64,000 nt of DNA from Paenibacillus amylolyticus (GCF_029689945.1 NZ_CP121451.1:4526001-4590000), one strand, 5' to 3'; counted from the first letter of the stretch, positions 30,535 through 40,209 are shown. The notes: generated by a model from the sequence alone, not told the origin. Numbers and translations are program-made.

Positions 30535-31546
30535 TTATTTTTTCCCTTTCACATAATCCGCATCAAACAGGAACAGTTTGAAGACCAGAATAAGAGATGG
30601 AATTAACAGGCACAGACCACCGATAAACACAACGACGAGTGCGAATCCCATCGCTGGTGGTGTGGCGCTGCTCTGAATGGTGATGAATGGATCAAGAATA
30701 TAAGGATATTGTCCAATCCCGTATGCAAAAAAGGCTGTGAAAAATTGAAGCATGATGCAAATAAAAGCTAATCCGTAACGGCGTCCGTTATACAACAGCC
30801 ACATGGCAATCATGAAAAATGCAACGGATAGCGCCAGCAGCCACCATAAATTCATCATATTTTGAAAATGACGTTCATTGTGTTGACCCAGATATATAAA
30901 TGCAGTCAGCGCGAGAATGATGGTCGGTGTACTCCAGAACAAAGCATAGTTGCGCATCAGTTTCAATGCCGAATGATCCTCTGCCCGAGAAGCGTAAAAT
31001 GTGAGAAATGATCCGCTAATGAACAATACGGATACGATGGCGAGTCCAACGATGCTCCATGATAATGGATTGGTAAACAACTCCCAATAATCCAGGGAAA
31101 CCGTATCCCCTGCTTTAGAATAAAACCACCTTCAGACAATGTCAGTGCCACTGACAACGACGCCGGAATGAGTAACCCTGTAGCTCCGTACAAAAACAGA
31201 TATACGATGTTATTTTTGGAACCATAATTCTCAAAAGCATAGAACGACCCGCGAATGGCAAGCAGAATGACGGCAATACTTCCCGGAACAAGCAGCGCGG
31301 AACCATAATAATAGGCCGTATCTGGAAAGAATCCGACGATGCCAATGTAGAAAAAGACAAAAAATACGTTGGTGATCTCCCAGACGGGTGATAGATAACG
31401 GGAGATGAGACGATTAATCAGGTGATCCTGCTTCGTCAGGCGTGCATAAAAGGCGAAAAACCTGCTCCAAAATCAATGGAAGCTACAATAAGATAGCCGT
31501 ACAAGAACAGCCAGAGTACCGAGATGCCAATCAATTCATAACTCAT
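30535..31546 (-). CDS. cydB: Cytochrome bd ubiquinol/menaquinol oxidase subunit II (two frameshifts)
   Basis: About 338 residues, eight to nine membrane helices. The N-terminal MSYELIGISVLWLFLYGYLI and SIDFGAG are family hallmarks. Breaks: a run of five A (31456-31460), where one added base gives DFGAGFFAFYARLTKQD, and a run of four C (31107-31110), where one added base gives LKQGDTVSLDYWELFTNP. The ATG overlaps the cydA stop (ATGA), indicating translational coupling. Subunit II supports the haem-bearing CydA in the terminal oxidase that works at low oxygen. Confidence 0.92.
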
Positions 31547-32912
31547 GATACAGTCTCACCTTTCTCCACAGATTGATCAGGGTTCTCCTTCAACCATTTC
31601 TCCATCTCGAGATCCGCAGGATTATTATTGAACAATCTTCTTAGTACAACGACACACATAACGCCGAGCAGGATGTATAACAGTAAGAAGACGAAAAATA
31701 AAATTCTTACACTCGGTGAAGAAGTAGCGGCCTCTTCTACGCGCATGTACCCTCGGATGATCCAGGGCTGCCTCCCCACTTCTGCATAGAACCAACCCAT
31801 CTCAACGGCCAGAAATGCAAGCGGTGCACTGAGTGCCACCATACGAAGCATCCACTTGTTAAACTGATTACGTTTCTTCCAGAACACAAACAGGAAATAT
31901 AGAGATGAGATCGCGAGCAGTGCGAATCCAATTCCAGCCATCAAATCAAATAAGTAATGTACAAGTAATGGCGGGTGCTCATCAGGTGGAAATTCATTCA
32001 GCCCGGTTACCTCGGCGTTAAAGTCTCCAAAGGCAAGGAAACTGAGCACTTTCGGCAAATGGAGAGCGCCTATAATCTCATGTTCTGCATTCAGCCATCC
32101 CAATAAAATCAAATCCGCGCCGCTTTCCGTCTCGAAATGCCACTCGGCAGCTGCGAGTTTCTCCGGTTGATGCTCAGCCAAAAACTTGGCAGATACATCT
32201 CCAGCTAGGGAATTTAACAAGCTGAATACCAAAACAACCGCCATCATCAGGTTTAAGCCTTTCTTGTGATAGGCCGACACGCCTTTTCTCAGCATCGCCA
32301 AGGCTGCAATTCCTGCTAACAGCGCAGCTCCTGTCAGATAGGCCGAGCTTAATACATGGAACACCTTGGAGAACGTCGCCGTATTCAGCATTGCTTGCAC
32401 AGGGTTCACTGCCATGAATTGACCTGCTTCCATAACAAAGCCTTCAGGCTGGTTCATGAATCCGTTCACTGTCGTGATAAACACAGCAGACATGCCTGCC
32501 CCGGCAACAACCGGAATAGTCAGCAACCAGTGGATATAGGGATTTTTGTGAATCGATCCCACGTGTACAAGTAGATGCCCAGGAAGATCGCTTCAAAAAA
32601 GAACGCGAATACTTCCATAAATAGGGGCAGTGCAATAACATTTCCGGCCAGTTTCATAAAGTTCGGCCATACCAGAGCCAACTGCAGTGATATCGCGGTA
32701 CCTGTCACGACACCCACCGCCACAGAAATGACAAACCCTCTGGACCACCTCTTCGCCATAAGTATGTAATGGTGATCCTTCTTCCGAATACCGATGAACT
32801 CTGCGATAGCAATCATCAAAGGTACACCGACACCCAGTGTTGCAAAAATAACGTGGAACCCCAGCGTCAAACCAGTCACCAATCTGCTCCATAACACCGT
32901 ATCAATAGCCAT
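31543..32912 (-). CDS. cydA: Cytochrome bd oxidase subunit I (frameshifted)
   Basis: About 456 residues, membrane protein that carries haems b558, b595 and d and reduces oxygen to water with quinol. His20 in GFHVIFATLGVG is the expected N-terminal haem ligand. The length fits the short Q-loop type of Firmicutes. The frame breaks at AA 32551-32552: adding one base gives YTWDRFHKNPYIHWLLTIP. Start MAIDTVLW follows AAAGGAGGC. First gene of cydABDC; a Rex-like site lies about 90 bases upstream. Confidence 0.94.
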
Positions 32913-32997
32913 TCTTTGTGTTGCCTCCTTTCAACATCTGTTCATTTTTAGTGATAAACTCTTGCTTCTGATAAGGTCTGCTACTCATTTGCAGGAC

Positions 32998-33015
32998 AAG
33001 AGAAAAATTTCACAA
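32998..33015 (-). promoter_or_regulatory. Candidate Rex operator upstream of cydA
   Basis: TTGTGAAATTTTTCTCTT on the minus strand matches the Rex pattern TTGTGAA-N4-TTCACAA at 11 of 14 defined positions, with a perfect left half. Rex is the NADH-sensing repressor known to control cydABCD in Bacillus. The rest of 32913-33216 is AT-rich and holds no gene that I can see. Confidence 0.5.
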
Positions 33016-33216
33016 AGTAAACGACAACGATAGGTTGCCACATGTTCTTGGTGAATACTCCTGATGATTCCTGACACTAAATACTTTGAAATAGTTAAAC
33101 GAGACCTAATAATCAAAATTATTATATCTTTATTTTTATCTAATTCAATCCAAGTCACGTCTTCTACCCTAAACGTTCAAGAAAGGATCAACTCTTTCTG
33201 ACAACTTGGTGAAAAA

Positions 33217-33255
33217 TAAAAAAAACACCCAATGGAGCTATTGATTCATTGGGTG
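33217..33255 (-). terminator. Terminator of the DHA2-type MFS gene
   Basis: On the minus strand CACCCAATG pairs with CATTGGGTG across a 12-base loop and is followed by TTTTTTTTATTTTTC. It lies 26 bases after the stop. Confidence 0.92.
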
Positions 33256-33281
33256 CAACCGTGTTATTGCACAGCGATTCT

Positions 33282-34673
33282 CTATTTTACTTGTTCAGTG
33301 CTCACCGTACTAGCCTCGCGGCGTACACTCATGATGATCAGTGATGCAGCTAATACCGTAAGGATGATTCCCATCATCTGAAATCCTGTCACATTGAATG
33401 TATCTCCCATGACGATACCAATCAACAGCGACGATAAGATGGTCCCCAGGTAGCGTGATGTATTAAAAATACCGGATGCGACGCCAATCATTTCTTTGGG
33501 TGTGCTTTTGAACAGAGCTGCTTGCATACCAACGGCGTTTAAGCCATTACTTATCCCAAATAAAGCTAAGGTAACAAGGACAATGAACACTGGAGAAGTT
33601 TCATTCATGACGGCGATCAATATAGAACCGAATGTCATTAAAGAAGCTGATACGATCAGAGCTGGCCGTGATCCTGATCTGTCAATCCAGCGCCCTGCCA
33701 TCGGAGCAATAATGACTGAACATAACCCCAAAGCCAGCATACTTATTCCTGTATGAACTTCGTTGAGATGACGTACCTGCTTCAAATACGTAGGAACTCC
33801 AAAAAAAAGTGCATAAAACAGGATGTTCACCAACATGTATTGCATATTCACCCAAGTCATCTCGGGATATGCGGCAAAACTTCGCAAAGGAATGAAAGGT
33901 GTGGCTGCTTTTAATTCATGCCGGATGAACATAACGAGTGCGATTAACCCGATCCCTATTGTAAGCAGATGCCCTGTTGTAAGATCTCCTATGGAACTCA
34001 CTGAAAGTAAACCGATGAGCAGAGTCACTAAGGCCACCGTAAACAAAAGGATGCCTGGTGCATCAATTAACACAAGCCATTGCCGAATCGACTTATGACC
34101 AGAGAGCGATGGGGATAACTCGTCCTTCGGAATTGCTTTCCAGGCGAACAAAAAGCTTGCCATGACCAACGGAATATTAACAATGAATATGCTGTGCCAG
34201 TCCCACCAATGTATCAATACGCCACCAATAAATGGCCCAATGGCGGCTGCTCCGGAGAGGAATATCGACAAAGTAGACAATGCGGATGCTTGCTTGTCAG
34301 TCACGTTAATTCTTACAATCGCCATTCCAACGGCCACCATCATGCTTGTGCCAATCGATTGAATAATCCGAAATACGATCAGCCACGAAAAGCTTGAAGA
34401 CCACGGAGCAAGCATGGACGATACGAAAACAATAACAAGACCCATGAGGAAAATCTTCCTGCGGCCAAACAGATCACTACACTTGCCCATGACAGGTTGA
34501 GCAACAGCACTGGCAATGTAGAATGATAAAATAATCCACGAAACGGCTGTAAAATCAAGTTGATATACTTGTTGCAGCCTGGAGATAGCCACAGAAATCA
34601 TGGAGGAATTCAATGGATTCAACATCATTCCGAGTCCAACAGCTAACATTAATCCTTTATTTCGAACGTTCAT
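33282..34673 (-). CDS. MFS drug efflux transporter (DHA2/EmrB-QacA-like)
   Basis: 463-residue membrane transporter with about 14 hydrophobic segments. Motif A is GKCSDLFGRRKIFLMG, the N-terminal motif is MLNPLNSSMISVAI (D1-like), and the antiporter motif C region is LSGAAAIGPFIGGVL. Such proteins export drugs or metabolites using the proton gradient; the substrate cannot be told. ATG follows GGAGTG. It is divergent, by about 100 bases, from a LysR gene likely to regulate it. Confidence 0.9.
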   Translation of the reverse strand: MNVRNKGLMLAVGLGMMLNPLNSSMISVAISRLQQVYQLDFTAVSWIILSFYIASAVAQPVMGKCSDLFGRRKIFLMGLVIVFVSSMLAPWSSSFSWLIVFRIIQSIGTSMMVAVGMAIVRINVTDKQASALSTLSIFLSGAAAIGPFIGGVLIHWWDWHSIFIVNIPLVMASFLFAWKAIPKDELSPSLSGHKSIRQWLVLIDAPGILLFTVALVTLLIGLLSVSSIGDLTTGHLLTIGIGLIALVMFIRHELKAATPFIPLRSFAAYPEMTWVNMQYMLVNILFYALFFGVPTYLKQVRHLNEVHTGISMLALGLCSVIIAPMAGRWIDRSGSRPALIVSASLMTFGSILIAVMNETSPVFIVLVTLALFGISNGLNAVGMQAALFKSTPKEMIGVASGIFNTSRYLGTILSSLLIGIVMGDTFNVTGFQMMGIILTVLAASLIIMSVRREASTVSTEQVK

Positions 34674-34781
34674 GGGGTATCACTCCTTCATCTGCTGTCA
34701 TTTTAATCCAAAACATTTATTCATTCCAACGCATTGTATGTTATGATTTGATGAACTAAAAGGAATGAAGGAATGGTGCCA

Positions 34782-35657
34782 ATGGAACTTCTTCAACTAA
34801 AATATTTCCTGACGGTAGCACGATGCGAGCATGTTACCGAAGCCGCAGGCAAGCTGCATGTCACGCAATCCTCCCTGAGCAAAACGATACAACGATTAGA
34901 GGACGACCTGGGAGTCCCTTTATTTGACCGAATCGGGAGAAAGCTGCGACTAAATGACTTTGGACGAACATTTCTTCACCGAACGGAAAAGGCCTTATTT
35001 GAATTGGAACAGGGACAGCGTGAGATTAGTGACCTCTCCAACCCCGATCAAGGGACACTGCAATTGGCGGTGACTACGGCAAGCACTTTGCCAGAAATAC
35101 TGCGGGAATTTCGAAAAAGTAGGCCAAACATTCAGTTCCATGTGCAAATGGTTTCGTTAGAAAACATGTCCAGGCTTCTACATCGGGGCGAGGTGGATTT
35201 TTGTCTGTCTTCCCCTCCGATTCAAGGTGAAGACATCGAATGTCAGATACTGTACGATGATCCGATTGTAGTCGCTGTTCCGATGAGTCATCGATATGCA
35301 AACCGAAGCAGCATTCAATTGGCTGAGCTTCAGGATGAGTGGTTTGTTGGGGTAAAGCAAGGCTACGGTGTTCGTGATATGGTAGATTCCACTTGTCAAT
35401 CTGTTGGTTTTGTACCGAAATATGTATATGAAGGTGATGAGCCTGCACGATTAACAGCCCTTGTTGAAGCGGAGATTGGTCTTGCGTTTATACCCAGTAC
35501 AGCCAGAAACCCGCGTGAGCGCGTTAAATACCTTCAGGTAGAGGAACACAGACTCGTTCGGGAGATCGCTCTACTTTCGCACAAAAACAGGTATATTTCA
35601 AAAGCAGCTTTGGAGTTTCGCAACGTGGTTATGAACTATTTCGGTGCTATGACTTGA
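34782..35657 (+). CDS. LysR-family transcriptional regulator
   Basis: 291 residues counted from MELLQLKYF, the usual LysR beginning; an in-frame ATG three codons earlier (34773) is equally well placed after AAGGA. Winged helix-turn-helix in residues 1-60 (CEHVTEAAGKLHVTQSSLSK), effector domain 90-290. It resembles the regulator at 435 in its first 60 residues. Divergent from the MFS pump; its stop overlaps the possible TTG start of the GNAT gene. Confidence 0.92.
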   Translation: MELLQLKYFLTVARCEHVTEAAGKLHVTQSSLSKTIQRLEDDLGVPLFDRIGRKLRLNDFGRTFLHRTEKALFELEQGQREISDLSNPDQGTLQLAVTTASTLPEILREFRKSRPNIQFHVQMVSLENMSRLLHRGEVDFCLSSPPIQGEDIECQILYDDPIVVAVPMSHRYANRSSIQLAELQDEWFVGVKQGYGVRDMVDSTCQSVGFVPKYVYEGDEPARLTALVEAEIGLAFIPSTARNPRERVKYLQVEEHRLVREIALLSHKNRYISKAALEFRNVVMNYFGAMT

Positions 35658-36259
35658 GGAGAAATTTAAATCCAGAGGAGTTGTCATTACTTTTGAAATC
35701 AAATGCAGATAAATTTGAATATATTGCGGAGACAGAACGATTAGTAGTCAGACCACTACAGAAGGACGATTATGCGAATTGGTTGAATGAATTTGAAAGC
35801 CGCTTGCCCTCCCAGCACCGTCATGATAAAGGGAAAATGGATATGAGTGAATGTACACCGGCTTGGTTTCACGATCTGGTCGATCGACACCAGGAGTTAG
35901 CGCGTACAGATGCCGTTTATGTATTTGGTGTCTTTAGAAAAGAAGACGGTACACATCTGGGTATGGTTGATATTGCAACCTTGGCAAGAGATGATTTTCA
36001 ATGGGGAAGCTTCGGATATACCATCCATAATCAGTATTGGCGAAAAGGTTATGGCAAGGAAGCTGTGAATGCGGCTCTTCATATTGCATTTAAACATCTG
36101 AAATTCCACCGTATAGAAGCCCATATCAATCTGGACAACACCCCTTCTATAAAGTTAGCTGAAAGCGTTGGTATGGAGTTTGAATGTGTGCGTAAAGGTT
36201 TCATACACGAAAATGAGGAGTGGACCGATCATTTGGTTTATTACAAAAATTCTAATTAA
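35654..36259 (+). CDS. GNAT-family N-acetyltransferase (RimJ/RimL type)
   Basis: About 201 residues. ETERLVVRPLQKDDYANWL starts the domain, and the acetyl-CoA loop is QYWRKGYGKEAVNAAL, followed by HRIEAHINLDNTPSIKLAESVGM, the RimJ/RimL signature. It acetylates an amine, either a protein N-terminus or a small molecule. The start is uncertain: TTG at 35654 overlaps the LysR stop, and an internal TTG near 35694 follows GAGGAG. It is probably co-transcribed with the LysR gene. Confidence 0.85.
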   Translation: MRRNLNPEELSLLLKSNADKFEYIAETERLVVRPLQKDDYANWLNEFESRLPSQHRHDKGKMDMSECTPAWFHDLVDRHQELARTDAVYVFGVFRKEDGTHLGMVDIATLARDDFQWGSFGYTIHNQYWRKGYGKEAVNAALHIAFKHLKFHRIEAHINLDNTPSIKLAESVGMEFECVRKGFIHENEEWTDHLVYYKNSN

Positions 36260-36277
36260 ACGACTCCACAGATAATC

Positions 36278-36322
36278 AAAAGAGCGGACAAGGCACACTT
36301 ATGTGCCCTGTTCGCTCTTCTT
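36278..36322. terminator. Bidirectional terminator between GNAT and anti-sigma genes
   Basis: AGAGCGGACAAGGCACA pairs with TGTGCCCTGTTCGCTCT, nearly perfect, around CTTA, with TTCTTC on one side and TTTGATTAT on the other. Confidence 0.85.
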
Positions 36323-36348
36323 CATTCACTCGTATCGCGCCGTACACC

Positions 36349-37320
36349 TTACTCGCCCAGGCTGTTCCAGAAGGCTTGAAACGCACCTTGCTCAACTTCC
36401 AGGAATGCCGGAACGTTACCGTAACGAACCAAACCTTCACCGAACAGAACCAATGGGACTTGTGTTGTATCTTTCAGCGTGAGGTAGATGATCTTGCGAT
36501 CTTCCTTGCCGTAGAGGTTCTCTTCCAATTCAGGACTCGTTGCAATCGGTTTGGCAGCATTTAGTGATGCAATGAAGCTGTCCAGTGCTTCACCCGTTGC
36601 TAACGGCTGAAACTGCTGCAATCCGTTGTTCCAGCTGTCAAACGTCTCCCATTGCGCCGAAGCAACGTTGCCTTCCAGATGAAGTTTGCCAATCAGGTCG
36701 GCACCCGTACCAATGGTGATTCCGTTGTTCTTGTCGAATAGTTGAGCATACACCTGACCATCGATCTCGGTGTAAGACATGATGCGGAAGTCTTTATCGT
36801 AGCCATTGACCGCATAGATGTCTGCTTCGCCAATGTTGGAAGCAAGCTCCGTGTATTTATCCTGACCACTCAGCTCATTGATGCCGCCAGTTGTTGTGCC
36901 CAGCTTCTCGCCACGCAGATTGATTGCATTTGCGCCTTCAAGCAATATTGGGGACTGCGTATAGACGTTTCCTTCATACACAACCAACTGCAACATATCC
37001 GCCTTTACGCCAGTGCCCTGTGAATCCGGCAATTCCATCTTTGGAATCACAATCGGATCAAACGACGCTCCCGGAGTCACCTCGGCCACCTGAGGAGTTG
37101 GTGCAGCTGGTCCGTTGAATTGTTGCCACACACTTGGTGCAGCTAAACCAATGCTGGCAGCGATAACGACACTTGCTGCGATGTATAATGGTTTGCGTTG
37201 ACGTTTTGGTCCCTGATGTTGCGTGTTCAAAGCCTGCTCTACCCGTTTTTTCATTTGCTCGTTAGTTTTCATATGATCCACCGCTTTCTTGTAGTGTTGT
37301 TTGAATTGCTCTTCGTTCAT
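36349..37320 (-). CDS. Membrane-anchored anti-sigma factor-like protein
   Basis: 323 residues. A cytoplasmic N-terminal segment (1-44) is followed by one membrane helix (YIAASVVIAASIGLAA, about 46-62) and a large extracytoplasmic domain (65-323) that I do not recognise. The ATG overlaps the stop of the ECF sigma gene as ATGA, the usual layout of sigma/anti-sigma pairs. No zinc-binding HxxxCxxC motif is seen, so it is not the ZAS type. Inferred role: hold the sigma factor at the membrane until an envelope signal arrives. Confidence 0.8.
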   Translation of the reverse strand: MNEEQFKQHYKKAVDHMKTNEQMKKRVEQALNTQHQGPKRQRKPLYIAASVVIAASIGLAAPSVWQQFNGPAAPTPQVAEVTPGASFDPIVIPKMELPDSQGTGVKADMLQLVVYEGNVYTQSPILLEGANAINLRGEKLGTTTGGINELSGQDKYTELASNIGEADIYAVNGYDKDFRIMSYTEIDGQVYAQLFDKNNGITIGTGADLIGKLHLEGNVASAQWETFDSWNNGLQQFQPLATGEALDSFIASLNAAKPIATSPELEENLYGKEDRKIIYLTLKDTTQVPLVLFGEGLVRYGNVPAFLEVEQGAFQAFWNSLGE

Positions 37321-37811
37321 TGCGGTTCCTCTCCTTCCAGTTCCAGCTTTAACAGCTCTCTTCCTCGCTTTAATCTCATCTTCACCGCAGACTCGCTAAT
37401 CTCCAGAATCTCGCTGATTTCCCGAATTGCATAATCTTCGTAATAATACAGATGAACCACCGATCTATACTTGAGGGGCAGTGACAGCACAAGTTCGATC
37501 AGCGCGTGATCTTCCGGGTTGTCCGTTGTAAGGGCATCGACACCTTCCAGCTTGACCTCCCGTTTGCGCCAGCCTCTGCCTAATAAGGATTTGCAATGAT
37601 TGGTGATGACCCGAATCAACCATGCTTTTTGATGCTCTGCATCGTTGAATGTAGGGGCTTTTTCTATTAGTTTGATGAAGGTATCCTGAGTGGCCTCTTC
37701 CGCATCTTCCCGTCTGCCAAGGTGCACCATGGCAATTCGGAACAGCGTATCCGCATATGTCTCGTAGACTTTCATCACATGATCGCCCAGCTGGGGCACT
37801 GATCGCTGCAT
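37317..37811 (-). CDS. ECF-subfamily RNA polymerase sigma factor
   Basis: 164 residues of the extracytoplasmic-function sigma-70 group. Region 2 is seen in ETYADTLFRIAMVHLGRREDAEEATQDTF, and region 4 in LPLKYRSVVHLYYYEDYAIREISEIL with ESAVKMRLKRGRELL. AAAGGAGGGC precedes the ATG. It is coupled to the anti-sigma gene downstream; the regulon is unknown, and the pair probably controls its own promoter. Confidence 0.94.
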   Translation of the reverse strand: MQRSVPQLGDHVMKVYETYADTLFRIAMVHLGRREDAEEATQDTFIKLIEKAPTFNDAEHQKAWLIRVITNHCKSLLGRGWRKREVKLEGVDALTTDNPEDHALIELVLSLPLKYRSVVHLYYYEDYAIREISEILEISESAVKMRLKRGRELLKLELEGEEPQ

Positions 37812-37910
37812 GGTTGTTATGCCCTCCTTTATACCTCTAACACTCCTAAGGACGGCATTTGGTCACATTTTGTTTTGGATTTTTTATTTATCCATTTTAT
37901 TTAAAATGCA

Positions 37911-37946
37911 AAAAGAAAGCAGCTCCATGGAGAGAGTCGCTTTCTT
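37911..37946 (-). terminator. Terminator after the upstream-facing end of the phosphatase region
   Basis: On the minus strand GAAAGC pairs with GCTTTC, enclosing a CTCCATGGAG palindrome, and is followed by TTTTTGC. It lies 31 bases after the phosphatase stop and before the sigma gene promoter. Confidence 0.7.
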
Positions 37947-37976
37947 CATCTGATTCATCGTATATCTTTTCCCCGA

Positions 37977-39557
37977 CTAGAACTTCTTTTGTAAAAGCTC
38001 AATATTATCCTCCAAACTGCTATCCAGCTCCACGCCTATCTTCTGCAGTTTGTTTTGGTAATATGTCTTCACATCATCCCACTTATAGTATGGGTAGGTC
38101 TTTGTTTCGATCGGGAACGCGATTTCTTCTTCATTTCTAAGCATCTTTACGAGAACATCCTTACCATTGGAGTACAGAATCCATTGGATGTTTGCTCCCA
38201 TCGGCGAGATGACTGAGCCATTCCAGTTTTGGGTCACGTCCTGTGGTTTGTCGATACTCACATTAGCTCCGGCGATATCCAGGAATGAAGATAGTGGAAT
38301 AATAGTTTCTGCGTGGGCAAAACGAAATATACCAGCCGTGTCTTTCTGCTGAATGGACTGTTCGGTAGACACGATCAATTCTTTGACCAAGGGTCCAATG
38401 ATATTCTGCGGCAGATCCGTGGACGTCAAGGATGGACCTTTTTCATAAAAATCATTGATATTATCCACGCTCTCGTACCACTTTAACTGATTCGTCGTAA
38501 AATACCGTCCGAATTCGAAGTCACCTTCTCCTTTTATATTCGAAGATATAATGTACAGTTCGTATAGATTCGAAGCCGCTTCGGTTGGGTTGCTCAGCTT
38601 CACTTTACCTTTCTCATCCTTCAGCTCGAACTCTCCCGAATCCAATCTCTTGTAAAAGTCTTCAGTGAAAAATTGCAAAAGGACCTCTTTTGCATAACGC
38701 GTTCCCGTGCTCTGTGTAACATAATCCTCGTATAACTTAACCCAGTCTCCATCTTCAACGTATTCATTATACTTTGTCGCTAGGTCGTAAGGCCGCAGAT
38801 AAGGGTCTTTCCCTTCTTCAAAGGCTGAAGCCACAATCTGCACCTTGTTATCTCCCAAGCTTTCCTTTAATCCGTCAATAAACTGATCTCTGCTCTGAGG
38901 CGTTCGATCTTTGAAGGTGGCCTGGGCAATTACTTTTTTATCTGACGTAAATAGTTCTTTGTAATTCTGCCCAACTCTGTTACCTATTCCTTTCAATTCT
39001 TCTCCGCCCGTAGCGGATAATAGGCCATAATGATCTTTTTCCACCTTCATCAGTTTGCCAATTTCGTTCTTCAGCTCTTTACCCAGATTGGTAGCCTGCC
39101 CATCCTTTTCAGCGATATCGAGCAGTTCGTAGAGCGTCTTGTCGTACTTGGAACTGGATAGATGTCTGGAACCATGTCTCCCTATGTAGTTAATAAATAC
39201 GGGTTCATATCCATCAGGAGCTTTGGTATAATTCGTTTCCTTAAAAGGATATGGCGTTTTGGTACCGCGGTATCCCTGCTCATCGTTGATTTTTTGTCCA
39301 ACAAAGACTGATTGAGTGTTAGGATCCCAGTCTACCTCTTGTCCCAACGCTTCCCCTATCGCTCTTGCAGGCACATAAGTGATTCCATTGTAGAGAAATG
39401 ATTCACCCTCCACCTTTTGCCCGTTCACGATCACATTAGTCCGTTGTTCAGACACTTCGATCATGCGTTTGGAGCCTGCACCATATACGTCAAACATACT
39501 TACGGACGTTAGCATGGTGAGCGATACGACCGAAATCCCGATTTTTTTGATCATCAT
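37977..39557 (-). CDS. Secreted histidine acid phosphatase (phytase/MINPP-like) with copper-amine-oxidase N-terminal-type domain
   Basis: About 526 residues. A signal peptide (MMIKKIGISVVSLTML...VYGAG) precedes a copper-amine-oxidase-N-like domain (about 35-85, NVIVNGQKVEGESFLYNGIT, YVPARAIGEALG), a module common on Paenibacillus exported proteins. The phosphatase domain has the catalytic RHG in YIGRHGSRH and the proton-donor motif HAE in FRFAHAETIIPL. The family includes multiple inositol-polyphosphate phosphatases and phytases, so phosphate release from phytate is the inferred role. The paired ATGs at 39557/39554 are preferred over an ATG at 39608, though AGGAG is 13 bases away. Confidence 0.85.
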   Translation of the reverse strand: MMIKKIGISVVSLTMLTSVSMFDVYGAGSKRMIEVSEQRTNVIVNGQKVEGESFLYNGITYVPARAIGEALGQEVDWDPNTQSVFVGQKINDEQGYRGTKTPYPFKETNYTKAPDGYEPVFINYIGRHGSRHLSSSKYDKTLYELLDIAEKDGQATNLGKELKNEIGKLMKVEKDHYGLLSATGGEELKGIGNRVGQNYKELFTSDKKVIAQATFKDRTPQSRDQFIDGLKESLGDNKVQIVASAFEEGKDPYLRPYDLATKYNEYVEDGDWVKLYEDYVTQSTGTRYAKEVLLQFFTEDFYKRLDSGEFELKDEKGKVKLSNPTEAASNLYELYIISSNIKGEGDFEFGRYFTTNQLKWYESVDNINDFYEKGPSLTSTDLPQNIIGPLVKELIVSTEQSIQQKDTAGIFRFAHAETIIPLSSFLDIAGANVSIDKPQDVTQNWNGSVISPMGANIQWILYSNGKDVLVKMLRNEEEIAFPIETKTYPYYKWDDVKTYYQNKLQKIGVELDSSLEDNIELLQKKF

Positions 39558-39687
39558 ATTGATTAGTCTTCTCCTTAGTTCGCGTGGTATTTGATTATTT
39601 TCGCTCATCAAACTATAGGTGAGAAGTGTCTGCGCTATATGCAACCTTTGTTAACTAAATGTAAAAGAATACATATGAATATACTCG

Positions 39688-40110
39688 TTATCGTAAGGTC
39701 CTGTATATTTTTATATCAACGCCTGACTCGGTTGAATGACCTTCTCCAACGAACGTTTCACGATTCAAAAAAGACAAAGCCTTGCTGTCCGTAATCATTT
39801 TGGGGGAAGTGCGAAATAAAGCAGTTTTCAGCGTTTTATCGAAGTTTCCGTTGTTTTCGATATAAATTTTGCAGCGATGCCCTGTATAGTCCTTGCCTTG
39901 AATCATGTATCTTGCCGATAGCCTATGCGGGGAACCATTCTTGCCAATGATCTGAGTATCCACCCCTCCATCCAGCACAATTCCCTCAAAGTACTTCCCG
40001 GTTACGCTGCCTGTAAAGGTAATCATGACAACCGAATCATCTTCGTTATTCTGTAAATCATATGATCTATCGATGTTCACATGTACCGTAAACAACTCTT
40101 CTAATCTCAC
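39688..40110 (-). CDS. DUF3237-like protein
   Basis: 140 residues, no signal peptide. GKYFEGIVLDGGVDTQ and RLSARYMIQGKDY match the general pattern of DUF3237 beta-barrel proteins (recalled, not searched). Function unknown. The GTG start has GGAGGTGGG upstream. It is 130 bases from the phosphatase gene on the same strand and could be co-transcribed with it. Confidence 0.7.
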   Translation of the reverse strand: MRLEELFTVHVNIDRSYDLQNNEDDSVVMITFTGSVTGKYFEGIVLDGGVDTQIIGKNGSPHRLSARYMIQGKDYTGHRCKIYIENNGNFDKTLKTALFRTSPKMITDSKALSFLNRETFVGEGHSTESGVDIKIYRTLR

Positions 40111-40194
40111 GCGTTCCCACCTCCATATAGAATCATTATAGCTCTATTCACACAAAAATAGATTTACAGATCTCCATCAAACGATTTAAAATGG

Positions 40195-40209
40195 TTTACA
40201 TACTGTAAA
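40195..40209. promoter_or_regulatory. Perfect palindrome, operator candidate for the TetR regulator
   Basis: TTTACATACTGTAAA has perfect 6-bp arms around TAC, 17 bases before the MFS start. Related TTTACA/TGTAAA half sites occur at 40163 and 40221. Position fits repression of the MFS-tetR operon by its own TetR protein. Confidence 0.65.
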
